Positions 32,364 through 38,469 of a DNA stretch of 38,469 bases are shown here, one piece after another; position 1 is the first letter of the stretch; each line of letters begins with the position of its first letter. The stretch comes from Bacteroidota bacterium (lineage in GTDB: Bacteria > Bacteroidota > Bacteroidia > Chitinophagales > Chitinophagaceae), in NCBI GenBank assembly GCA_013286835.1, contig JABDEZ010000011.1, forward strand, positions 4,573 through 43,041. The letters are read 5' to 3'. A program made the position numbers and the translations under genes. The notes under the pieces were generated by a model. That model had not been told where the DNA came from, made no database searches, and saw only the letters and a program-made list of their open reading frames with translations.

Positions 32364-34658
32364 TTAGCTTTTTTTCAGCTCAAGGTGTACCCTGCGGTTT
32401 TTAGCCCGGCCAATTTTTGTTTTGTTGCTGGCGGCTGGGTGCTCTTCGCCATGTCCTGCAGCATGAAGCCTGTCGGCAGATATACCTTCTTTTACGAAGT
32501 AAGCTTTAACTGCTTCAGCACGCTCTTTTGATAATTTCATATTCATTTCAGGTTTACCAACGTTGTCGGTATAGCCGTCAATATTCATGTCGTTATCAGG
32601 GTATTCTTTCAGTATTTTCACAATATCGTTGAGCAGTGGGTAAGATGTAGTTTTTATTACACCTCTGCCGGTTTCAAATTCAATAGCGGTTGCTGCAAAG
32701 TCAAGTTTCTTCTTCACTTCCTGGGCTACTTCTTTTTTCTTAACAGGGCAACCATCATTTGATATTGGTCCGGGATCGTTAGGGCATTTATCCAGATTGT
32801 CTGGTATATTATCGCCATCGGTATCGGGGCAACCTTTAAATTTGGCAGGCCCGGCTTGCAAGGGGCAAGCATCTTCATTGTCAGGTATGCCATCACCATC
32901 AGTATCGGGGCAACCGTGAAACTGCGGAAGGCCAAATTTGTAAGGGCAGGCATCTTCACTGTCAGGCACACCATCACCATCACTATCGGGACAGCCATGC
33001 AGTTCTGCAAGCCCAGCTTGTGTAGGGCATTTGTCATCTATATCAGGTATGCCATCGCCATCCTTGTCGGGGCAGCCTTGTAGCGCAACTGCTCCAGAAT
33101 CATCAGGACAACGGTCATCACCATCGGCCACGCTATCCCTATCCCTGTCAGGGCAGCCCTTAGCAGTCAGCACACCTGGTATTAGCGGGCATTTGTCCAT
33201 ACGGTCAGATATATGGTCATGATCCCTGTCGCGTATTTTTTTCCTATTGATAGGTACAAATCCACCAGCATGTATGTTAAAGCCATATTGATTGTTATTG
33301 AATAATGCCAGCATATCATCGCTGCCTACAAAGAAGCCTGACACGCGTACACCAAAACCCAATTTGAAATGATCATCAAGGGAGCTATAGGTAACCGGTA
33401 CTGATACACCAATAAGTCGGGTATCGTAACGAGGAGTAAATGTGATCTGGTTATAATAGTAGTTACCAAAATCATTTTTGTTAGCCAGGTTAGCCAGATA
33501 GTTAACGCTTATGTAGAACTTGCTGTAGATGTGGTAGTCAACACCTGTCATTAAGGCGGTAGGTAGGTGAACTGTTGTAGATTTATGACTGCCGGTATCT
33601 ACCGATAAGTTATGAGACAGGGCATAATCACGGAAATCATTGTAGTTTTTAAATTGGGTAATAAGGTCGTTACCTGATAAGTAGCCATTGCCGGTGAAGT
33701 TTGCAGTAAAATTGCTGCCTTTGTAGGTGATGCCGCCAATATCAGTTACAGCAACTGATAATTTTAATTTATAACTGGCTTTATTCGGGTCTTTGTGCAT
33801 CGCCCCATCCATTTCGTAATAGTTGTTTTCAGAAGCTGGGTTCCACTCATATACCAAACCCAGATCGCCACCAACACCCGCTCCGCCGTTGGTGCCGCCA
33901 AAGAAACGGCTCATGATATCAGAACCAGCTATACCATTACTCAGATCTACCTGGGAATTAATAACGTTGCTGCCATATTCAAGATCGGTATTGTTGATCT
34001 GTAAAGAATCTGCTTTTGAATAATAGTGTGCATCCAGGTTTTTGCCTTTTATACCGGCATAACCTATGCCGCCCAGGTAGCGCGCAGTAAGCCCACCTTT
34101 TATTTCATGGTGCTCGTTTCTGAAAATGACGGCACTGTAACTAAGGCCAATTTCGCTCCATACCTGTGCTGTCCAGTTATAATTTTTTGAAGTAAAACCA
34201 TAGTCTGAGCTTGAACTGAATGTAGGATCGGTAATAATGCGATATACACTTTGGTCGAAGTTTGAAAATTGGTTGAACGCCCTTACACGGGTGGTTAGCG
34301 CAAGGGTATTTTTATCATTTATAGCATACATGATCCCAGGCCCACGCACCTCGCCATAAGGCGCCAGCATGTTAAACGGATTCTGTGAACCATAGTTAAA
34401 TATCTGATCGGTGGTAAGAGACTTATTATAGTTTGCCAATATATTGCTGGAACGTAACGTACCAATATTGGTGTTCACACCAGCATTGACAGAAAGGATA
34501 TCTACTGATATTTTTAAATGGTTATCAGCGCCATTTGCCGGGTTTAGGTATAGGCTATTGGTACCGCTCCAGAGACTGGTGGCTTCGCTAAAATACATCT
34601 GTGCCCGAGCTTGAGCAGCTATTATAATTATTATAACTGTGAGTGTAAATTTCTTCAT
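32364..34658 (-). CDS. OmpA-family outer-membrane protein with thrombospondin type 3 repeats
   Basis: A 764-aa protein: signal peptide MKKFTLTVIIIIIAAQARA, an N-terminal beta-barrel-like region of about 450 residues (starts YFSEATSLWSGTNSLYLNPAN, resembling DUF5723/PorP-like barrels), six 27-residue TSP3 repeats at residues 477-638 (consensus DxDGDGIPDxxDxCPxxxGxxxxxGCP), and a C-terminal OmpA peptidoglycan-binding domain from about 645 (FETGRGVIKTTSYPLLNDIVKIL, NIDGYTDNVGKPEMNMKLSKERAEAVKAYFV, KNRRVHLELKKS). The TSP3 repeats bind Ca2+ and act as a stiff linker between barrel and cell wall. It ends in a strong terminator and is monocistronic. Confidence 0.92.
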   Translation of the reverse strand: MKKFTLTVIIIIIAAQARAQMYFSEATSLWSGTNSLYLNPANGADNHLKISVDILSVNAGVNTNIGTLRSSNILANYNKSLTTDQIFNYGSQNPFNMLAPYGEVRGPGIMYAINDKNTLALTTRVRAFNQFSNFDQSVYRIITDPTFSSSSDYGFTSKNYNWTAQVWSEIGLSYSAVIFRNEHHEIKGGLTARYLGGIGYAGIKGKNLDAHYYSKADSLQINNTDLEYGSNVINSQVDLSNGIAGSDIMSRFFGGTNGGAGVGGDLGLVYEWNPASENNYYEMDGAMHKDPNKASYKLKLSVAVTDIGGITYKGSNFTANFTGNGYLSGNDLITQFKNYNDFRDYALSHNLSVDTGSHKSTTVHLPTALMTGVDYHIYSKFYISVNYLANLANKNDFGNYYYNQITFTPRYDTRLIGVSVPVTYSSLDDHFKLGFGVRVSGFFVGSDDMLALFNNNQYGFNIHAGGFVPINRKKIRDRDHDHISDRMDKCPLIPGVLTAKGCPDRDRDSVADGDDRCPDDSGAVALQGCPDKDGDGIPDIDDKCPTQAGLAELHGCPDSDGDGVPDSEDACPYKFGLPQFHGCPDTDGDGIPDNEDACPLQAGPAKFKGCPDTDGDNIPDNLDKCPNDPGPISNDGCPVKKKEVAQEVKKKLDFAATAIEFETGRGVIKTTSYPLLNDIVKILKEYPDNDMNIDGYTDNVGKPEMNMKLSKERAEAVKAYFVKEGISADRLHAAGHGEEHPAASNKTKIGRAKNRRVHLELKKS
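32745..33230. repeat. Six tandem 81-bp units encoding TSP3 calcium-binding repeats
   Basis: Six units of 81 bp (27 codons) in the OmpA-family gene. The four repeats encoded in the middle and 3' part share DNA such as CCATCACCATC and TATCGGGGCA, so the copies are partly homogenised; the first two (RDRDHDH and DRDSVADGD) are more diverged. Confidence 0.88.
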
Positions 34659-34839
34659 ATGAATTGTGTAATGTGGCTAAAACTAATTCACTTTAACATT
34701 TTCATGACAAAAATGATTGAAAAATAATGATTTAATATCAATTATTATAATCAACTTTTTGTGCCGGGGGTAAAAGGAAATATGTAACACTTAAAAAGAA
34801 CCCGTTTAGGATTTAATATTTTGCCGTATTATCGCAACC

Positions 34840-35991
34840 GTGAGTGCAGAAAAACAGGAAAAGTATGATGTAGTGATAGCTGGTGCCGGGCCGGCCGGTT
34901 GCGCATGTGCATTGGCATTGAAAGATGCAGGACTGAAAGTGGCCATGCTGGATAAAGAAGACTTTCCGCGCGATAAGGTGTGTGGAGATGCTATACCCGG
35001 CAGGGCAATAAAAGTGCTTAAAAACATATCACCAGTATTTGCAAAGGCTTTTAGTGATTTTCCTAAAAAATGTGGCACTCGCAAAACGCAACTTAACTTC
35101 AAAGGCAAACAATCTGAGTTTACCTGGGTAGTTGAAGCCTATACCTGCGCGCGTATGCAATTTGACAATTTCCTGTTCGACCTGGTGAAAAAACATACCA
35201 ATACGCATATATTAACAAGGCATAATATAGCAGGTGTTGACGTGCAGGAAGAAGATGTGACCATACAGATAAAAAACAAACCATCTATAACGGCTGATAT
35301 ACTGGTTGGTGCAGACGGAGCACATTCTATAACTGCAAAGCAGCTTACAGCCCGCATGCTGGATAGGGCGCACCATGTAGGATCGGTAAGGGCCTACTAT
35401 AAGAATGTGACCGGATTACAGGATGACACTACCGAGCTTTATTTTGACAAGCGCTACCTGCCCAGTTACCTATGGGTGTTCCCCCTACCCAACAATGTTT
35501 GTAATGTGGGTTTTGGTATGCTGAGTAGTGAAATAGCCAAAAGAAAAATAAATATTAAAAATACCTTTTACGATTTTATAAAAGAAACCCCTCTGCTGGC
35601 CGAAAAATTTAAAGGTGCTGAACAAATAAGTGCTTTAGAAGGATTTGGTTTACCGCTGGGGTCGAAACGGGTTCCAATGTCTGGCGACCGTTTTCTGCTG
35701 GCAGGTGATGCAGCATCACTGATAGATCCTTTTTCGGGCGACGGGATAGGAAATGCAATGACCAGTGGGCAAGCGGCTGCATTGCAGATTATAAAATGTT
35801 TTGAGGCGCATAATTTTACTGCCGCATTTATGCAACAGTATGATGCCGAAGTGCACCGCAAATTGGGTAAGGAGTTAAAAACACATGCTATAGCCCAGAG
35901 TGCGCTATCAAAAATGCCTGTATTGCTGGATATTTTATTTGCCGCTACCCGAAATAAAGTGCTGAAAAAAAGATTGCAGAAATACCTTTAA
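34840..35991 (+). CDS. FAD-dependent oxidoreductase, geranylgeranyl-reductase-like
   Basis: A 383-aa flavoprotein with a GTG start. N-terminal FAD motif DVVIAGAGPAGCACALALKDAGLKVAMLDKE, then the family block FPRDKVCGDAIPGRA, ILVGADGAHSITAKQL, and the second FAD block FLLAGDAASLIDPFSGDGIGNAMTSG. The CGD after FPRDKVC is typical of geranylgeranyl reductase/menaquinone-lipid reductase and related tryptophan-halogenase-like flavoproteins. The substrate is not known; prenyl lipid reduction is one option. The gene is divergent from OmpA with a 180-bp gap; no perfect -7 box is visible, the closest being TAATATTTTG at 34813-34822. Confidence 0.87.
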   Translation: MSAEKQEKYDVVIAGAGPAGCACALALKDAGLKVAMLDKEDFPRDKVCGDAIPGRAIKVLKNISPVFAKAFSDFPKKCGTRKTQLNFKGKQSEFTWVVEAYTCARMQFDNFLFDLVKKHTNTHILTRHNIAGVDVQEEDVTIQIKNKPSITADILVGADGAHSITAKQLTARMLDRAHHVGSVRAYYKNVTGLQDDTTELYFDKRYLPSYLWVFPLPNNVCNVGFGMLSSEIAKRKINIKNTFYDFIKETPLLAEKFKGAEQISALEGFGLPLGSKRVPMSGDRFLLAGDAASLIDPFSGDGIGNAMTSGQAAALQIIKCFEAHNFTAAFMQQYDAEVHRKLGKELKTHAIAQSALSKMPVLLDILFAATRNKVLKKRLQKYL

Positions 35992-36054
35992 TATATTGAC
36001 AGCGTGGTATAATATTGCTGTATAGATTTTTATCCATCCTTCTAAACATGCAGT

Positions 36055-36435
36055 ATGAAAACAGTAGTAATACCTAAGGGTTACCAGCAGGTGATGCCAT
36101 ACCTCATCCTGGATAATGCATCAGTCTTTATAGACTTTATGATAGATGTGTTTGATGCCGTAGAAATAATGCGCCACATGCGTGACGAACAAGTAATAAT
36201 GCATGCCGAAATAAAGCTGGGTGAGAGTGTAATAATGATAGCAGAAAGTACTGATAACTATACCAGCAGCCCGGCAGGAATGTTTGTATATGTGCCAGAT
36301 GCTGATGCTACATACAATAAAGCAATTGCAGCCGGAGCCACATCTGTAGCAACCCCATCTGATCAATCTTACGGGCGCAGTGCAGGTATAAAGGATGTAT
36401 ATGGCAACACCTGGTGGATAACGACAAATAAATAG
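36055..36435 (+). CDS. VOC-family protein (PhnB-like)
   Basis: A 126-aa single VOC (vicinal oxygen chelate) unit pair: VMPYLILDNASVFIDFMIDVFDAVEIMRHMRDEQVIMHAEIKLGESVIMIAE and FVYVPDADATYNKAIAAGATSVATPSDQSYGRSAGIKDVYGNTWWITT. The latter motif (DQ.YGxRxGxxxDpxGxxW) is the PhnB/YdcJ-like subgroup of glyoxalase/bleomycin-resistance proteins. The metal ligands His and Glu are present in MHAE and near the C-terminus. The substrate is unknown. It follows the flavoprotein by 63 bp and ends exactly where the convergent YceI gene ends. Confidence 0.88.
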   Translation: MKTVVIPKGYQQVMPYLILDNASVFIDFMIDVFDAVEIMRHMRDEQVIMHAEIKLGESVIMIAESTDNYTSSPAGMFVYVPDADATYNKAIAAGATSVATPSDQSYGRSAGIKDVYGNTWWITTNK

Positions 36436-36981
36436 CTAAGCTTTCTTTGCGCTCACACTCAGGTTAACATTCACCTGGTCTTCAATTTTGCCTTTTTCAC
36501 CTACTGTATAGTCTAGCCTGTTTAAGGTAAAATTGCCTTTAAACAACAAGCCATCATTGATTGGTGTAACTGTAAAAGGTATCATAATGGCTTTGGAAAT
36601 GCCTTTGATGGTGAGCTTACCATATAGTACATATGTACCAGGAGCGTTGCCTTTTTCTACCCGGCTGGAGATAATATGGACAGCAGGAAATTTACTAGCG
36701 TTGAAGAATTCTTCTTTTTTAAGATGTTCATCGCGCATGCCTATCCCTGTTTTAATACTTTCTGCATTTACGGATACATCAAAGGAAGAGCCTGGCAGAT
36801 CGGCCGGGTTGAAGGTGATACTACCTCTTAAATTGCTAAGTGTCCCTTGCACGGTACTTTTTACCAGCATATGGTTCACCACCTTAAAACTCACTTTTGA
36901 ATTTTGGCTCTCTGGTATGTAGTGTTGGCCGTTTGCAGCAGTGCTTAGCAGCAATAGCAATGAAACAAATAGTGTTTTCAT
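36436..36981 (-). CDS. YceI-family lipid-binding periplasmic protein
   Basis: A 181-aa protein with signal peptide MKTLFVSLLLLLSTAANG and a lipocalin-like YceI domain: YIPESQNSKVSFKVVNHMLVKSTVQGTLSNLRGSITFNPADLPGSSFDVSVNAESIKTGIGMRDEHLKKEEFFNASKFPAVHIIS, then GKLTIKGISKAIMIPFTV. YceI proteins bind long polyprenyl or isoprenoid lipids in a barrel. It converges with the VOC gene with no base between the two stop codons. Confidence 0.93.
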   Translation of the reverse strand: MKTLFVSLLLLLSTAANGQHYIPESQNSKVSFKVVNHMLVKSTVQGTLSNLRGSITFNPADLPGSSFDVSVNAESIKTGIGMRDEHLKKEEFFNASKFPAVHIISSRVEKGNAPGTYVLYGKLTIKGISKAIMIPFTVTPINDGLLFKGNFTLNRLDYTVGEKGKIEDQVNVNLSVSAKKA

Positions 36982-37023
36982 AGAAACTTTTTATGCGGTA
37001 TTGTAAAGGTCAGTAAAATAGCA

Positions 37024-37407
37024 TTATACCAAAGCACTCTTCTTTTTTCTTTGCCTGGTGTATAGCCAGGCCCACCTTATAAGTATCAGTTGCAAGGGCA
37101 GCCTGATGACACTGATCCAGAAACGGATGTCATGCTGGTACCCATAGTTCAGCGTGGTTTGTATGTTGGCCGGGAATACAGCTATAAGTAGCAGTATAAT
37201 GAGCCAGGTGGCAACACGCCTTGTTGCAACGGGCAGCAATAATACACCAAGCAAGGCCTCGCAAATGCCACTTATATATACCAGCAATTTTGGATAAGGT
37301 AACCACGGCGGCATTATAGAAACATAAACAGGCGTGTTTACAAAATGATTGATGCCTGCGCCTATGTAAAGTAACACCATTAAGTAGAACCAAAATTTCC
37401 ATTTCAT
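37024..37407 (-). CDS. DoxX-like small membrane protein
   Basis: I take the ATG at 37407 (MKWKFWFYLMVLLYIGAGINHF), not the ORF-track start 37596, because the longer form would overlap the nitroreductase gene and its promoter. The 127-aa product has four hydrophobic segments and the DoxX-family pattern GAGINHFVNTPVYVSIMPPWLPYPKLLVYISGICEALLGVLLL, ending KKKSALV. The function is unknown; family members are quinol-oxidase-like or stress-linked membrane proteins. It is divergent from the nitroreductase gene. Confidence 0.83.
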   Translation of the reverse strand: MKWKFWFYLMVLLYIGAGINHFVNTPVYVSIMPPWLPYPKLLVYISGICEALLGVLLLPVATRRVATWLIILLLIAVFPANIQTTLNYGYQHDIRFWISVIRLPLQLILIRWAWLYTRQRKKKSALV

Positions 37408-37481
37408 GAGCCGGCAGGTTAAGATAACATTATAATATACGCAAAAACAGCCCAATGGGATGGATAATAAAACCTTTGGTA

Positions 37482-37511
37482 TTGGGTATATGCCACTGCG
37501 CATTAACTTTG
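37482..37511 (+). promoter_or_regulatory. Promoter (TTG-N19-TAACTTTG) of the nitroreductase gene
   Basis: TTG at 37482-37484 and TAACTTTG at 37504-37511 form a complete Bacteroidota promoter with a 19-bp spacer. The -7 box ends 5 nt before the ATG at 37517, so the mRNA is probably leaderless. Confidence 0.75.
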
Positions 37512-37516
37512 CGGCT

Positions 37517-38101
37517 ATGAATAATGCATTTGAACAGGTAAAAGCAACCATAACGCAAAGACGTAGTGCCAAACTGGCCACGATGAACGGCAACATAATA
37601 CCCGATGAGCAAGTAAAAGAGCTATTGGAACTGGCACACTGGGCACCAACACATGGCCGTACAGAACCATGGAACTTTTTTGTTTATACTGGTGAGGCTT
37701 TGAAACAATTTGGTAAAGATCATGCTGATCTGCATTGGGGCATTACACCCGAAGAAAAGAGGCTGGAAGCGACTTATGAAAAACTAAAACATAATGGCGA
37801 TAATGCATCGCACCTCATTATTGCGGTAATGAAGCGCGGTACTAATGAAAAGATACCACAGATAGAAGAAATAGCTGCTGCATCTGCTGCAGTGCAAAAC
37901 ATATTGCTGGGTGCAACGGCTATGGGTATAGCATCTTTCTGGAGTAGCGGTGGCCTTACCCACAAACCTGAGCTGAAAGAATACCTGAAACTGGGACCAG
38001 ATGATATTATATTAGGTCTTATATACCTGGGCTATACTGACGAAGCAGTAGCAGAAGGCATGCGCAAAACTACCAGCGCTGAAAAAGTGTTTTGGATGTA
38101 G
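37517..38101 (+). CDS. Nitroreductase-family flavoprotein
   Basis: The start is set at the ATG at 37517 (MNNAFEQVKATITQRRS), not the ORF-track start 37460, because the promoter lies between them and the family begins with the 'I.qRRS' motif. The ~194-aa product carries RRSAKLATMNGNIIPDEQVKELLELAHWAPTHGRTEPWNFFVYTG (FMN-binding), ASAAVQNILLGATAMGIASFW and a C-terminal LGLIYLGYTDEA. It is close to the YdjA/NfnB-like single-domain group, which reduces nitro compounds, quinones or enones with NAD(P)H. It ends at a terminator shared with the convergent glycosyltransferase. Confidence 0.9.
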   Translation: MNNAFEQVKATITQRRSAKLATMNGNIIPDEQVKELLELAHWAPTHGRTEPWNFFVYTGEALKQFGKDHADLHWGITPEEKRLEATYEKLKHNGDNASHLIIAVMKRGTNEKIPQIEEIAAASAAVQNILLGATAMGIASFWSSGGLTHKPELKEYLKLGPDDIILGLIYLGYTDEAVAEGMRKTTSAEKVFWM

Positions 38102-38138
38102 TTGTTAAAACGATCAGCTAATATTTAAGAAAACAGAT

Positions 38139-38173
38139 AGATCAGGCGGGATACTTCCTGATCTTATTTTTTT
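38139..38173 (+). terminator. Intrinsic terminator after the nitroreductase gene
   Basis: AGATCAGG pairs over 8 bp with CCTGATCT around a 10-nt loop, followed by TATTTTTTT. The U-tract overlaps the last codons (Lys-Lys-stop) of the convergent glycosyltransferase gene. Confidence 0.8.
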
Positions 38174-38469
38174 GTGCCCACACACTTCATCATGCTCTCC
38201 CAAAGCCTATCGGCACAGTTATCCCAGGTAAATTTTTCAACCTGTGCAGGGGCGGCAGCTATCAGTTTTTTACGCAGTACTTCGTCTTTAAACAGCAGCT
38301 CCATTTTGTTGGCTATGTCCTGGGTATCGGTAGGGTCAACCAGCAAGCCGGCATCGCCTGCCACCTCTGGCATGCTGGATGTATTGCTTACTATAGCAGG
38401 TACATTGCATTTCAGTGCCTCAAGTATAGGTATGCCAAATCCTTCGAACAAGGATGCATATACCATAGC
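38164..38469 (-). CDS. Glycosyltransferase family 4, C-terminal part (runs off right edge)
   Basis: Only the last ~101 codons are in the window. They carry the GT4 (Glycos_transf_1) nucleotide-sugar site: YASLFEGFGIPILEALKCNVPAIVSNTSSMPEVAGDAGLLVDPTD, with the EGFGIPILEA block (the ExFGxxxxE motif) that contacts the donor sugar and nucleotide. The M at 38466 in the ORF track is internal, and the reading frame stays open to the edge. The product probably extends a surface glycan in the cytoplasm. It may belong to a cluster beyond the window. Confidence 0.92.
   Translation of the reverse strand, partial: AMVYASLFEGFGIPILEALKCNVPAIVSNTSSMPEVAGDAGLLVDPTDTQDIANKMELLFKDEVLRKKLIAAAPAQVEKFTWDNCADRLWESMMKCVGTKK

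Noticed and set aside
35996-36030. TTGACA followed by TATAAT-like sequence before the VOC gene
   Set aside because: The spacing is only 6 bp, and Bacteroidota sigma factors do not use the E. coli consensus.
1-38469. tRNA/rRNA genes, CRISPR arrays, insertion sequences, prophage genes
   Set aside because: I looked for T-loop motifs, regularly spaced short repeats, transposase motifs and phage structural genes and saw none. A covariance-model search would be needed to exclude small RNAs.

Overview
The window looks like chromosomal DNA of a Bacteroidota bacterium, most likely class Chitinophagia / family Chitinophagaceae or a close relative. The evidence is: type IX secretion (T9SS) C-terminal sorting domains of the 'YPNP' kind on three large secreted proteins; perfect matches to the Bacteroidota housekeeping promoter -7 element TAnnTTTG upstream of at least seven genes; and typical Bacteroidota families (OmpA with thrombospondin-3 repeats, DUF1015, TlpA with a DUF4369-like N-terminus, Kv-beta-like aldo/keto reductase, PagL-like acyloxyacyl hydrolase). 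No rRNA, tRNA, CRISPR array, insertion sequence or phage gene was recognised.

Region 1 (1-5000) holds two tandem genes on the minus strand for near-twin T9SS surface proteins (DUF2341-like domain, Ig-like segments, sorting domain). Their 3' halves are identical over 1245 bp while the middle of each gene has diverged.

Region 2 (5000-12960) looks like the replication-origin neighbourhood. It has apaG, recX, mnmG (gidA), a small secreted beta-barrel-like gene, a PA-domain T9SS protein and nadA. Two perfect 16-bp parS sites (TGTTCCACGTGAAACA) lie at 7690 (inside mnmG) and 8838 (directly after a stop codon). A gene-free, AT-rich stretch of about 690 bp between nadA and ppiD carries a cluster of DnaA boxes (three perfect TTATNCACA, three with one mismatch) and a 28-bp pure A/T run. 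I propose this as oriC. nadA and ppiD point away from it, and nearly all genes to its left run leftward. dnaA, parA and parB are not in the window.

Region 3 (12960-24700) holds periplasmic and metabolic genes: ppiD-like foldase, hypothetical secreted protein, aldo/keto reductase, TlpA-like thioredoxin, DUF1015, serC, DUF502 membrane protein, PagL-like lipid A deacylase, an AbiEii-type nucleotidyltransferase toxin with its small partner, and an AraC-family regulator.

Region 4 (24700-31000) is an envelope/glycan block: a polysaccharide flippase, a 2-oxoacid:ferredoxin oxidoreductase beta subunit without its alpha partner, and an O-acylation module of one MBOAT acyltransferase plus two SGNH-type membrane-anchored proteins.

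Region 5 (31000-38469) has a GNAT, a small lipoprotein and a HipB-like repressor with three operators spaced 40-41 bp apart; then an OmpA/TSP3 protein, an FAD oxidoreductase, a VOC protein, a YceI protein, a DoxX-like protein, a nitroreductase and the C-terminal part of a family 4 glycosyltransferase that runs off the right edge.

Strong intrinsic terminators separate most transcription units, and several convergent genes end within 0-8 bp of each other. Three genes (mnmG, the PagL homologue, the nitroreductase) have a perfect -7 box only 4-5 nt before the ATG, so their mRNAs are probably leaderless. All calls come from reading the sequence and family knowledge; no database search was run.
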